Source: Romanomermis culicivorax (lineage: Eukaryota > Nematoda > Enoplea > Mermithida > Mermithidae). Taken from it: a stretch of DNA of 64,000 bases. How positions within the stretch are numbered: position 1 is the first letter of the stretch; every line of letters begins with the position of its first letter. A program made the position numbers and the translations under genes. The stretch covers positions 496,001 through 560,000 of the forward strand of contig CAWUHX010000112.1 of NCBI GenBank assembly GCA_963922205.1, given 5' to 3'. Of the stretch, positions 12,589-23,534 are shown one piece after another. The notes beneath the pieces are model-generated. The model saw only the letters and a program-made list of their open reading frames with translations. It was not told the origin of the DNA and did not search any database.

Positions 12589-15438
12589 AGCGTTTGTGCC
12601 AATTGGCACAAAAATTTTGGCTGGTCAAACATTAAATAGACGTTTTAGGGGCTGAAAATGCAACAAAATTTCGGCGCTTCGCGCCGCGCCTAGTCAATGG
12701 ATATATTTCCTATTCATATATTTGACCCGAACGCGAACGATTTCTCTACGAACAGTGTATTGGTATTGTTGCAGCAAACTTTATAGGCTGTCAAGACTGA
12801 TGAGTGAAAAGAAATTCAGAATATTCTCTGCGATTGGCAGTGGTTATTCAGCGCCTGGCGCTGAATATCCTTCCGTCTTGATTTTTTTTATTCAGCGCCC
12901 GGCGCTGAATAACCAAGCATGTTAATTTTTTTATGCAGCGCCGGGCGCTGAATAACATTTTATCATTATGTTGGTTATTCAGCACCCGGTTCTATTATGA
13001 TACAATATAATTCTCGCGTTGCACCCAATGTTTCATCAAAATATGAGTTCCGTCATCCATAATGGGTTGATTAGAAGTACGTACGCATCAGATTCGGGTA
13101 AATCCCTCTGAACTGCGATCAAACTACGACTGGTCACTTGCAGTCGGTCCGGCTAAGAATGAAATTTGAAAGCTTACAATTGTTTACCATTACAATTGGA
13201 TTCTTTCAATTGATTTGTGGTTAAGGAATGTGATTTTAATCTAATCCTCATTAGTTTCGTTGCAATATATACAACGCCAGTCTATTTCTAAAAGCTAGAC
13301 TTTAATATAACGTTTCTACTACTGTGACTATAACTCGCAAAGTCTTCGCCCCTATTAGGTCTTTGGACTTCTGCTGGAGTCTCGAAAATGATTGAACACG
13401 AATTGCAATCTGCTTAGAAATAAAGAACTGCCTAGTCAAAAACAGTTTCTCATCAAGCATACGATTTTTATCATTCGGTGGGTGTACAGCGAAGCTTGAA
13501 AATCGTGAAACGAGTCATGGAAAAATTTAACAGAGCACACATTACAAATGGTGGCGATCTTTCTGTTCATCAAGTTCTGCCAGCAGCAACCTAGAAGTTC
13601 AACAGTGCTATTTTGCACTGTATTAGAAGGTCAAGAGTTCAGGATTACTTGCTTGTTCACTTGCACAAAACACTCCTAGAATAGTTCTTTTTCAACAGGT
13701 TCAGGATTAACTATTCCATATATATTACCAACGAAGCAGATTACTTATATAGTTTTTCGCTTTTTGTGTTTTATATGTCTCGAATGCGAATATTTTGTTC
13801 ACATGACGGAAACATTAGATTCTTGACGATCACATGAAGTAACCACTAGAAAAAATGGTCAAAGTATCATATACATGGAAAATAGCTCAACTGGCAACTA
13901 CCAGAAGGACTAGTTCTTGGCACCAGACAAGGGGCTAGACCAAACGCATCTCAGCCTTTCTATTCATTCAGTGGCGTAAAAATTGACCTGTACCAAACTC
14001 TGCACCACAGAACTGACACACACTGCACCACAGAAAATAATAATGAACTGAACTAATTGAATAGCGTTTTCTCTTGCAACTTCTATTTATAGGTACCACT
14101 GAACCTTTAGAAGAGTTCAGGGCACCTCTATAAAGGTTTTGCTTGCACCAAAATGTAGCGGTTCAGTGATACTTCATTGTGCAGATTTCCAATGGTCACA
14201 TAGATAATTGTTTTCATGTACCCAAGCCAATCAGCTATATAGAAATTTCACAATTCATGCACTAACAACCAGAGTAGGTGTAGAGAAATGTTCGAAAAAC
14301 AACTCACTATTTCACACTTCGTTGGCCAATTTCAGATGCTCGCGTTAGAAAATGCACCAATATTGTTTTTTGTGCGTCGATAATTAACATTTTCAGCTTT
14401 TTTAAACATTTTTGCCAAATAAGCATAATTTCGAAAAAACAGTGTATTTTCCAATCCCAAGAATTACAACATATATTCCTGCACTAGGCGCCATAAAACT
14501 GTGATTTCGACTAATTGTATTTGTGCTTTGTTGGGGATGTGCTTACGGCAGTAGCAATCCCACATCTATGCAAAATTGGTGAATCGACAAAGTTACGATT
14601 CCACCAAAAAAGGAGAAATGTTGGTCATTCTTTCATATTCTCGTAATTTTGGTGTGTCGTGGGTGAGTCGCGTCCGTTTATATTGTATTGTTTTGTTTCG
14701 CCTAGTAAAGGCAAGCGTCGACAGCCCGACACCCAAATTTACATATTGATAGTAATATTATTATTATTTATTATTTATTATATTATTACTTGCGCATTGA
14801 GCGGAAGGGGGAGCCGCATTACACGGGAGCCAAGCCAAGGTAAAGCCCCAGCTCCTTTGGATATTACTATAGTGAGGTTTGTGTATTTGTGTAAACCTTT
14901 AGGAGGCATCTGGGGAGACCCTGAGTGCCCTTCGATTGCAAAAGTTAGAGTTTCCAGTTACTTATTAGTGACTGAAGGTTGTGTTTATTTCTGCTTGAGA
15001 ACTATTGCACTGTGTTTAGTTGACTGCTAATAGGAAGCTCCTTTGAGTGACCTACAGTAGTCGATTGAGTACAAGCAAATAGGACTTGAGTCATATTGCT
15101 GACATCCTCGGACTTCAGCAGAGATATAAACATAACAGCTTGACACCACTTGGCATGTGAGAGGTACGACTCAACCACCGTACTTGTGAATTGTGAAAGT
15201 AGCCCCAGATCAAAAATTGAATCAGGGCCAGTTTGATTGGAAAACTGGCTAACAGTACAGAAAAAAGAATTATGTTCAACATGATAATTTCATTTTTATT
15301 TTGTTCAAAAGTGTCCAGACTGTCCCATAGGGAGGGGTATGAGGGGGCTATTACCCCTACCTGAAGTCCTAAGAATTGATCACTGGGTGGCTAGTTTTGT
15401 CAAAACTGATTGTTAAAACATTTAGCTATACATTGCCG

Positions 15439-15538
15439 NNNNNNNNNNNNNNNNNNNNNNNNNNNNNNNNNNNNNNNNNNNNNNNNNNNNNNNNNNNNNN
15501 NNNNNNNNNNNNNNNNNNNNNNNNNNNNNNNNNNNNNN
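15439..15538. other. Assembly gap, 100 N
   Basis: Exactly 100 ambiguous bases, the conventional placeholder for a gap of unknown length. Frames crossing it are meaningless. Confidence 0.99.
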
Positions 15539-15563
15539 AAGCAGTGGTATCAACGCAGAGTAC
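15539..15563 (+). other. SMART cDNA/PCR primer sequence left in the assembly
   Basis: The first bases after the gap are AAGCAGTGGTATCAACGCAG followed by AGTAC. This is the widely used SMART/IS-PCR amplification primer. It is not genomic and marks an untrimmed read end that seeded or extended the contig. Sequence close to the gap edge deserves caution. Confidence 0.93.
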
Positions 15564-15959
15564 TGCTGAATAAAAAAATCATAATGCTTGGTTATGCAGC
15601 GCCGGGCGCTGAATAAAAAAAATAATGAAATACTGTTATAGAGCGCCGGGCGCCCCTGCCCTGCGAATTCAGTCAGATTCGGATTTAAAACTGGAATTCT
15701 TACTTTTTGTGTTTGATTGATTCAAATAGAACGACCGATATCGTTGATAATCGTACAATGTTTGGATCGAAAATTTACAGAATTTTCGACTTTATTTAGT
15801 CTAGTCTTTACATTGTTGTTAAATAAGTCGAAAATTGAATCAATTTGAACTTCCTGAACAATTCTAGAGCTATTTAAATTTTTTCAGCATTCCATTTTTT
15901 TGGTTTTCGTGAACAATTTTGTTGCACAGTTTTTTCTTGTTTCACTGCACAATTTTCAC

Positions 15960-16176
15960 CATACCTGTAAGACCTCCGACCAGTTGGGGGGGGGGGGGGG
16001 GGTAGGAAAAAAGTCGAAATTTCTCCCAAAAAAAGGCCAAAAAATACACGTTTTTGAAAATTTTTTAATTTTTTCCAAACTGGGGGGGGGGGGTTGGGGG
16101 GGGGGAATGATTTTGGGTACAGGGTTGGCCGAGTTAGGGGGGGGGGTGTCCCCAACCCCCCCCATGTACAGGTATG
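15960..16176 (-). mobile_element. Family B MITE, copy 2
   Basis: The 217-bp element is reversed relative to copy 1, from CATACCTGTAAGACC to CATGTACAGGTATG. It has a perfect 8-bp duplication ATTTTCAC (15952-15959 and 16177-16184). It is inserted in the third family H copy. It is non-coding with long poly-G runs. Confidence 0.85.
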
Positions 16177-16346
16177 ATTTTCACAAAAATTGATGCGTTA
16201 AACGTTGAATTTTTATCAAACTTTTGGCCTAAACTTTTTCCGCAGTTTTCAATGAGGTAAAGTGGGGGTGACTTTGATCAGAGTATGGCATTTGATAACT
16301 ATTTGAGATAAGCACGTCATTTTCGCTGCGTAGGCAACCTCACAGC

Positions 16347-17915
16347 CATACCCGTACTTGGGGGGGTTGGGGGGGGGGGGGGACCCCCCCAACTTGGCCA
16401 ACCCAGTACCCAAAATCATTTACCCCCCCAACCCCCCCAGTTTGTAGAAAATTAAAAAAATTTGCCAAAAAGTGTATGTTTTTTGGGAAAAATTTCGACT
16501 TTTTTCTACCCCCCCCCCCCAACTGGTCGGAGGCAGGGTTGGCAAGGCTTTGGTTTTTTTGGTTTTTGGTTTTTTTGGTTTTTTAAAAAAACCAAAAAAT
16601 TGGAAAATCTCTGGTTTTTTGGTTTTTTTTCCAAAATCATTGGGAAACTGTTTTTTCACATTAGTCGATCTTCTAGGCATGTATTGGTGTCTATCTAAAC
16701 CAGCAAAACAATTATTTTAGTCGAATTGACTTCACTACAAAGTAGAAAAAAGTCGTATTTTAATGATACATTTCGTACTCAATATAAATCAATCGATATC
16801 CTTTGTATCCATCTTGCAACCACACATTTAGTACATGAGTCAACTTTGCTATAATTTGTTCACAAAAAAGTAGACGCTAAATCTTTCGTAGTGTATATAC
16901 TCTGACCATATGGGGGTGACATCCATTGATCCATATCATCATCAAAATGTTATAAAACATGATTGAGTTTAATATGTACTGGATTTATTGTTACGGTAAG
17001 CTTTTTGATTTTCTTAGCTCGAAATTTCAAAATATAAATGAGACTATAATAGAATTTTATACAGATCAGTTAAGCGTACTGTAGGTTAACAAAGAGGAAC
17101 TTTTTAGTGGTTCATTTTTATGGGACTTGACGTCGCTACTAAGTAAAAAAAATCGTACAAAAATATGTATCTATCATGCAAGAGAGCATAGTATATATAT
17201 TAAAACTCATTTGCTGTTGTTATAGCTCGCAGACAGGTTTGAAAAGCAAAAATTTTGAAACATCTGAAATTTCTATGTGTGACCTTCAACTGCAGTTTGT
17301 AATATTAATAACATATGTAATAATCTATCAATTTAAAATCCTCTTATCGAAAACGATATACTTAAAAATTAAGTTATTTTCAACTTCTCTGTGCATATGT
17401 ATACATGTGTTGCATTGATAGAATTCTGTAGTTGATTTCTTTTGAGTTTTGATTACGTACATTGTGCATTGTATATTTCTCTTTATTTGTAATTTTTCTT
17501 CTTTTCCTAGAATTTGCCCCTTACATATCGCATGCTCTGTTCCATTTTTACTTTTCTTGTGTTCTTCACTCATGGTTCCTTTTTTATGTGCCCACTATTA
17601 CTGTATTTCTATTGCTACATAGGGATTTCCTATAGCATAAAGTAATGACACTTCTGATAAGATTAACGCTTCTTGCTGCCATTTTACGGCATCCCTAACT
17701 AGTCTTAGATGATACAGGGAGCTTCCAGCAGTTTTTTACATAGTTATTTTGATGTACCAAACATTCTAAAGAATTAAACCAGAAAAAAATCACTAAAAAA
17801 CCATAGAAAAACCAAAAAAACCATAAAAAACCACTAAAAAAACCAAAAAAACCAAAAAGTCGAAATTTCAAAAGTTTGGTTTTTGCCAACCCTGGTCGGA
17901 GGTCTTACAGGTATG
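16347..17915 (+). mobile_element. Family B MITE, copy 3, split by a hAT element
   Basis: Left part 16347-16533 and right part 17895-17915 together form one family B unit of about 200 bp. The outer duplication CTCACAGC is perfect (16339-16346 and 17916-17923). The interruption is the 16534-17894 element. Confidence 0.85.
16534..17894. mobile_element. hAT-type element S, 1,361 bp
   Basis: The perfect 12-bp terminal inverted repeats are CAGGGTTGGCAA and TTGCCAACCCTG. A perfect 8-bp duplication GTCGGAGG lies at 16526-16533 and 17895-17902. Subterminal tracts of GGTTTTTT repeats on the left mirror AACCAAAAAAACC repeats on the right. CAGGG-type ends with 8-bp duplications are typical of hAT elements. 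No transposase frame survives. The interior is AT-rich. Confidence 0.88.
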
Positions 17916-18448
17916 CTCACAGCAGGGGTTATCTACTCAGCAAAAATGACCTGCTGATCTCAAATAGTTATCAAATGTCATACTCTGATCAAATTCACCC
18001 CACTTAACCTTATGTTTCTAGTAAAAAAAATTTTTTGTGCCAATTGGCACAAATGTCCGTGCACAAAAAAAAACGCCGTCTTTTCCCGTCCCGTTTTCAT
18101 GTGGAGATATAGCGTTCTTCTACAGTATAGAATTTTCCGCTACGTAAAAACTGTGTATCAAAATAAACCTACTTATTCGGTTTCTACGACAATCAACACC
18201 GTATTTCAAGTGGGCTACACAGGAATGATCCGTATACGAATATCTATAGCCTGTTTTTCTTGGAATGCTTCTAAATAATGAAAGTGGAAAGCAAGTAGTA
18301 TTTCAGATTATCACGATTTTCTGATAAAAAATATATCATATAGGACTGGAAATTTGTCAGCATACTGACCCCACCTTTAAACATTTTCAGAGTGAAAAGT
18401 TTTACGGTAAGAGTTCTATGTAAACGATTTTGACGACAGTGCCGATTT

Positions 18449-18790
18449 GTGTCATTTTTCTATTTGGAAGCATTTTATAAAAAACACACTATTGTGACGA
18501 TGTGCAAAAGGTGCCATCGCGCATTTTCCTCTGAACCCGTAGACTTGATGTTTCTCAGCCAAGTCAGGGACCCAGGCCTGGATTTCTGCGCCGGGCACTG
18601 CTGCAGTCGCAACAGGCGATGCAGGGCTGTGCAGTCGGTGGTAGAGCAGCTACCACCCAGTGTGCGAGAACCGTTACACTATATAAGTGAATCTGAAAAA
18701 TTAGCCGCACGATTTAAAAAAAAAATCGAAGCATTTTCAAGAAATAAAGAAATGAAAAACAATTGCGTGGAGTCTCCGTATTCTTCCTGA
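18449..18790 (+). CDS. Candidate exon of unknown function
   Basis: This open frame of up to 113 codons is visibly richer in G+C from about 18555 to 18680 than its surroundings. A plausible splice acceptor (TTTCTCAG) ends near 18560. The part after it reads as a cysteine-containing, basic segment (CAGHCCSRNRRC) followed by a helical stretch rich in Lys and Glu, then a stop. The Cys-Cys pattern is vaguely glypican-like, but I cannot support a family. Treat it as a possible terminal exon of a host gene or a relic. Confidence 0.25.
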   Translation: MSFFYLEAFYKKHTIVTMCKRCHRAFSSEPVDLMFLSQVRDPGLDFCAGHCCSRNRRCRAVQSVVEQLPPSVREPLHYISESEKLAARFKKKIEAFSRNKEMKNNCVESPYSS

Positions 18791-19686
18791 GTAAATTTTT
18801 CAAGCTTCAAGTTCTGGATGAAGCTGTAAAGCAGGTCGTTACTCTAATCTGCAGGGTATCCTAAACTCGCCTTATGTACACTTTCGAATCCTGGATTTCT
18901 GAATAATTCGATTTCTTGACTTGATGAAATGCGGATCTCGATTAAAAGTGGATGTTTTGGAAAGTTTTAAATACGGATAATCAAAGAAAAAAATGGTCAA
19001 CAAGTTGGTACATCAAAATATACGGACAAAAATTATCATTAGACCATGTTGCCGAACTTCTTTTGAAATCAGCCTTATCTTGATTTCTGATCAAACCATA
19101 CATGCACACAAAAGGTAGAGGAGTGAAATGGGCACCCCCCCCCCGGACCGTGAAAAATCGTCAAATACACCCTAATCCTTTTTGATGATTTTTATGCATA
19201 TTTTGTGTGAAAAACAAGCTTGCGAAACTTTGTCTTTTTACTCGCCCCCACTCCCCAGGAGTTCAAGGACCCTCTCCCCTGCAAAATTTTTGCCGTGCAC
19301 TGTTCGCTTTTCTAGGCACTCGTCATTTTCGAAATTTGCTATTTTGTGAGTTCGCTTTTTTAAAAATAGATATTTTAGAGATCCACTGGTTTGGGGATTC
19401 ACTATAGTTAGAATCTCTGTTTAATGAACAAAGCCGATCTGTCGTTACAGTTACCGACTTGCGAATCATCAAACGGACAAAAAAACAATTCAGGACATGA
19501 GAAAATGAAGAAAATTTTTTAGATTAATAGAAGGCGATACCACATGTTGCAATAATTGGCAAAACTTTAATTTTTTCTCAAGAAGGTATTGAAACCAGGT
19601 GCTCATGAAGAAAGCAACGAGGCAACATTCTATACAAAAAATTCCGGAGACAACAGTTATCGAAAGGAAGTATAAACCAAACTTTT
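18791..19686. other. Intergenic, with a family Q repeat fragment
   Basis: A repeat starting CATACATGCACAC near 19099 and running to about 19300 is related, in reverse orientation, to the segment at about 20345-20565 inside the LSm4 intron. No gene is seen. The LSm4 3' end is at 19687. Confidence 0.4.
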
Positions 19687-19905
19687 TCATTTTTTCTTCT
19701 GAAAACCACCACGTCCTGCACCGCCACCCCTATTATTTGGTCGCTGACCTCCAATGGCGCCTCCTCTGGTTGGCCGTTTACCACCACGGCCGCTTTGATC
19801 TCGGTTACCAGATCGTTTCAATTCTTTGCCGCCGTCGTCTTTTACGGCGTCCAGAATTTCATCCGGAATTCGCATGTACTTAATATTCGATCCCCGAACG
19901 TAGAC
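19687..19905 (-). CDS. lsm4: LSm4, second exon (C-terminal part)
   Basis: This exon encodes the Sm2 motif region VYVRGSNIKYMRIPDEI followed by a Lys/Arg/Gly-rich tail with RGG-type repeats, ending in a TGA stop at 19687-19689. LSm4 is a subunit of the LSm1-7 (cytoplasmic mRNA decay) and LSm2-8 (nuclear U6 snRNA) rings, and the Gly/Arg tail is typical of it. The exon follows a good acceptor on the minus strand (TTTTTTCACTAACAG) and joins exon 1 in phase 0 after a Glu codon. About 72 residues come from this exon. With exon 1 the protein is about 131 residues, close to the usual length. Confidence 0.9.
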   Translation of the reverse strand, partial: VYVRGSNIKYMRIPDEILDAVKDDGGKELKRSGNRDQSGRGGKRPTRGGAIGGQRPNNRGGGAGRGGFQKKK

Positions 19906-21329
19906 CTGTTAGTGAAAAAAATGTGGTATTGATTTGAGAGCGATAGTGGTGCACTAAAGTAACTTGATCTTTCAGTTAGAAATGACAGGTAAACTTTGTA
20001 CAAATTAATTAAACAACGACTTTGATTTGGAAAACAACCCGATGCAATATACAATGTCGAACAAGCCAATTTTCACCCGCCTGAGCATAAGTAACAGCTC
20101 CTGGTGGAGTCAGCGGTCTTTTTTTTTGGGGGGGAGGGGTTAGTGCAGCTTATCCGAGGCGGAAGCTCACATGTCGTAAAAAACAAATTTTGACGTCAAA
20201 AGTTTCCAAACATGTACGGAAAGTGCGTGTTTAGATTCCAAAAATCTATTTACAGCGAAAACAAAAAATTGACCTTTTCTACACTTTTTGATCAAAATCG
20301 GGCATTTTTAGCCCACAGATTGATATCTTTCCTAGATTTTGGTCTAGACATGCACGGCAAGAATTTTATAGGGGGGGTGGGTTCTCGGACTTTTATCTAG
20401 GGAGAGGGAGGTGGGCGAGCAAAAAACAAAAAAAGCTCTGAAAGCTTGTTTTTCATACAAAATATACACAAAAATCATCAAAAAGCTGTCTTGGAAAAAG
20501 TTCAGGGTGATGTTTGTTTGACGATTTTTTTGGGTCAGGGGGGTGGCCAGCATACATGCACAGCATAGAAATTCTGTGGGGGGTCAGCTAGGACAGGGCG
20601 TGGAATACAAATTTTTTTTGTTCCTGATAACGAAAAAAGATCTTCGACAGGTCTTGTAATATCCAAGCAGCATATTCTTTATTTTATATTAGTCAGATAT
20701 GGGAAATTATTTGCCTATACTGCACTTTTTAAAGTTTCAATGTTACTTTTTTGGACTTCAAGTACGCTTTATTTAGAAAAATTGTTCAACTACAGCATCA
20801 TTTCTATTTTTATGATGACTTTCTCTTCTCACTTGCTCATTTTCCTTTGTCATCTTCTGGATCATTGCTGGGGTGGTCAAATCTGCTGGGGGTCAATCAA
20901 AGTCTGCTGGGGGTCAACCCCCCCCCAACCCCCCCCCACGTGCATGTATGGTGGCCAGTGTCTCAGGTAAGGGGGTTAACACCCTCTACCCCTATGTGCA
21001 TGTATGTTTTGGTCTGATAATGATGGGGTTTCGGACAGCTGATCCGATTTTCCTGAATTCAAGTTTCCAGTCGGCCCATGCCAGATTGGTCAAGGATACC
21101 ATGGTATGTGATGGCCCTTCGCTGGGTGGGATCTTATAGCATTCACTCCTATTACATATATGACTTGAACTAGTATATGAAAATCCATGTTACACAATTA
21201 CTATTTGTGTATTGACAAACAATGCTACGAGGAAAGAAAAATAGATTGAGACAGATTTCTCTAAATTAAATAATCTGATGATTTTAGAACCTTTCGAAAT
21301 GAAGTCCGTCGCCATAAAACTTTTCTCAC
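19906..21329 (-). other. LSm4 intron (1.4 kb) with repeat insertions
   Basis: The intron lies between donor GTGAGAAAAG (just below 21330) and acceptor TAACAG (ending at 19906) on the minus strand. It contains family Q-like material around 20108-20590 and 20860-21010, with GTGCATGTATG-type motifs and G/C runs. I see no additional LSm4 exon, since exons 1 and 2 join without missing Sm residues. Confidence 0.75.
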
Positions 21330-21506
21330 TTCTGGTATCCTCCAAAATTTGTCGCCGTCGCGCGAGGTACAGATTACGTCACGCAGATGAATATTCATCC
21401 AATTATCGCAAGCAACTAAATGTCCATTGTACGTTTCGCAATTTTTCAATTCGACCAACATTGGATGATTTTGGGCGGTGCGCAGTAAAGATAATGGTAA
21501 CACCAT
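21330..21506 (-). CDS. lsm4: LSm4, first exon (Sm1 motif)
   Basis: The frame starts at ATG 21506-21504 and reads [20 protein letters not shown], then the Sm1 core with [19 protein letters not shown] and [12 protein letters not shown]. This is the RNA-binding Sm fold of LSm4. I chose this ATG because it reproduces the family's usual N-terminus. The exon ends in a Glu codon before a GTGAG donor. The usual NG before ETYNG reads NC here (a Gly-to-Cys change), which may be real or an error. No disabling change is visible, so this looks like the one intact host gene in the window. Confidence 0.92.
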
Positions 21507-21925
21507 TTTGAACAAAACGCAAACAGCTAGAAAGAAAAATATACGAATATGCTAGAACGTGGTCATCGAAAGGTAAAGACTTATGTTTCGCATTAGAATC
21601 CTCGTTTTTTCTGAATCCAGCTTTTTGGAGAAAGAATTTCGAAAAGTGTAAAAAATCTTGGCCTCTTTCCTCGCTACGAAAAAAATTAAGATTCAATAGT
21701 GATCGGCCGGAGGTCCAATTTCACCTCTAACTCCGGCCAAAGGAAATTGGAGGTCTAAGAAAATATAGTGTTTTGTTTTGTTCTATGTTTTAAAAACCAC
21801 AAAGATACGTTATTTATGATGCAATGCGCCGAAGAAATTGATCTTTTTGACCATTTTTTGTTTGAAATCCTAACATAAATTTGACATCTTTCAGGTTTTT
21901 TGGCCAAAAAGATCGGGGACACATG

Positions 21926-22530
21926 CAGTGTTTTTTTCTGCACCGGGCTTTCTGCACAGTGCAGAAAAACCAAAAATAGTTTCTGCACTGCGGTTTTCTC
22001 CTGTTACCACTGTTTTTTCCCTGGCCTCTTCCCCAAATGGTGGAAGGGGTCAAAATCTGTTTCCCCATTTTCCCGAAGTCGTTTTTCACTCAAAAATACT
22101 CATAGATGCTTTATTCATGTATTTTTGAGCTTTCAAACCTTCTGCTGTTTTTTAGAGCCGTTAATTCATTAAAACTGATGAGACATTTGAAATTTTTGAT
22201 CGAAGTCTAATCTACAAGCATTGTGCAACAAATTTTCCATCAAACTATCCAAGAGCATAATGATTCTTTATTACATGGAAAATCGACGGTCAAGTCCTCT
22301 ATAATGACAAGTGAGAGGCCAAAAAAGATATTAATCTTTCCGGCGCGGAGCACCGGAAAGATTTTTGGGTATTGACATTCTGCGACGCTGGGAATTAATT
22401 TTCCGAACATATTTCGAGAATTAGATTCGACTCATGTGTTCAAAAATCGTAGTTCCTAGAATTTTATATTTAAAAAATTTTAAAACCAGTAATTTATTCG
22501 CAAACTCTCGTGAACCTGGCCGAAAAGATA
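21926..22530. repeat. Family G and E repeat fragments
   Basis: At 21926 a CAGTGTTTTTTTCTGCACC terminus begins a segment with repeated TGCAC/GTGCA motifs, like the element at 38464. At 22008 a CACTGTTTTTTCCC terminus starts a reversed copy of the right half of the element at 49849-50805, running to about 22530 and including a CCGGCGCGGAGCACCGG hairpin near 22340. The far ends are not defined and there is no coding content. Confidence 0.5.
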
Positions 22531-22801
22531 TGAGTAAGAAGAGTAGAAATTTCTGAAAACTACTTCCATGAAGCTTTTGGATTGATTTTATGTTGGGAAA
22601 GTTTGAAAAAAGAAAGTTAAGAAAATGAAATCCTAGGGTTCACTATATTTACCAGGATACAGAATCAAGTTTTATTGAAAAAAATTAATGGAATCTGTTT
22701 ATAATCCTTGTAAAAATGCTTCAGCCGGTACTAGAGACTTTCGACTCCCCCAGCAGAGGCTAACGGTGGGGTCCAGGTATCAGCCTTTCCCAATAAAGAA
22801 C

Positions 22802-23245
22802 CCACGTTTTCCATCTTATAAAATCTCATTAAGATCTCACATTTTCTTATAAGATGTGCTAAAATCTTGTAAATTCTGATTAATAATCTTATGGCTTATA
22901 AGATTTTATAAGTTTTTCCTGCATCTTATAAGTTCATTCTCCAGATTGTTTCAGATCATACAAGATCTTGCAAGAACAATTTCCAACTTATAGATCAGAA
23001 TGTATCTTGTAAGACATTTCAAGACATAACACAATCTTACAAGAAATCTTATGAGATAACGTATCATCTTGGAAGATATCTTGTAAGATATACACAATCA
23101 GCTCTACTTGAAAGATGTGGGAGGATCTTACAAGATTCATCTGAGATTATCCATGATTCATTGAGGTTTTGCAAGATATCTTGCAGAATCATGAATAGTT
23201 TTGAAAGATATCTTATAAGATGCTCTAAGACATCTTATGACATTC
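22802..23245. repeat. Field of ATCTTATAAGAT-type palindromes
   Basis: About 440 bp are densely filled with variants of ATCTTATAAGAT and ATCTTGCAAGAT (CTTATAAG, CTTGTAAG, CTTACAAG) at irregular spacing. There is no fixed period, so it is not a tandem satellite or CRISPR array. It is non-coding. I do not recognise the family. Confidence 0.7.
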
Positions 23246-23534
23246 ATCAAGTTTTTTAGGATTATCCCATATGAATTTGCATGTACAGGCAGTGTTATTG
23301 AGGCTTTGGACTTCAAAATTGCATTTTAGCACAACATTTGTGTTTTATCGCTCAAGCCTTCTCAAGTTCAGTCTGATTCAGGAGCAATTTTTCCTAAAAC
23401 CTCAAAAAAATATTATTGATCAAAATATTGATGTATTTATAGTTCTTGAGTAAACAAAAATCATATCCATCATCATTTATAGCCCATTTTTCTTTAGACG
23501 CTTCCGAATAATAAAACTGTAAAGTAGGTGAATG

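Larger units (their letters stand above)
12836..15660. mobile_element. Element K, large TIR element interrupting family H
   Basis: The ends are GGCAGTGGTTATTCAGCGCC (left) and GAGCGCCGGGCGCCCCTGCC (right). They share an imperfect inverted GGCAG start. Flanks CTGCGATT (12828-12835) and CTGCGAAT (15661-15668) match at 7 of 8. Subterminal CAGCGCC-GGCGCTG palindromes recur at both ends (12847-12960 and 15597-15655), as expected for transposase-binding regions. The interior includes an assembly gap. I identified no transposase. The stretch at 14650-15240 is richer in G+C and looks like foreign insertion DNA of unknown type. Confidence 0.65.
16255..18010. mobile_element. Element L, pogo-type MITE with nested insertions
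   Basis: The ends AGGTAAAGTGGGG and CCCCACTTAACCT are inverted repeats whose arms stay similar for roughly 90 bp (GATCAGAGTATG, TTTGATAACTATTTGAGAT). The same terminus starts the pogo-related element at 47866. This copy has no transposase and is interrupted by a family B copy at 16347-17915. It sits inside family H sequence. Confidence 0.7.
12589..18078. mobile_element. Third family H copy, shredded by insertions
   Basis: Family H sequence is present in pieces at 12589-12827, 15661-15951, 16185-16254 and 18011-18078. Read together they are collinear with 11800-12588. The pieces are separated by element K, a family B copy and element L with its own nested contents. The right terminus is GTGCAC followed by A residues and ACGCCG near 18078. 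The left end abuts the previous H copy. Confidence 0.7.

Noticed and set aside
14659..15030. A 123-codon plus-strand frame inside element K
   Set aside because: It contains low-complexity Ile/Leu/Tyr stretches from TTATTA repeats and no recognisable motif.
15900..16720. Frames rich in Gly, Pro, Phe and Lys on both strands
   Set aside because: They come from poly-G/poly-C and GGTTTTTT runs in family B and element S; similar artefacts recur at 49043-49996.
22802..23245. CRISPR-like array
   Set aside because: Palindromes have irregular spacing, no constant repeat length, no spacers of equal size and no cas genes; the context is eukaryotic.
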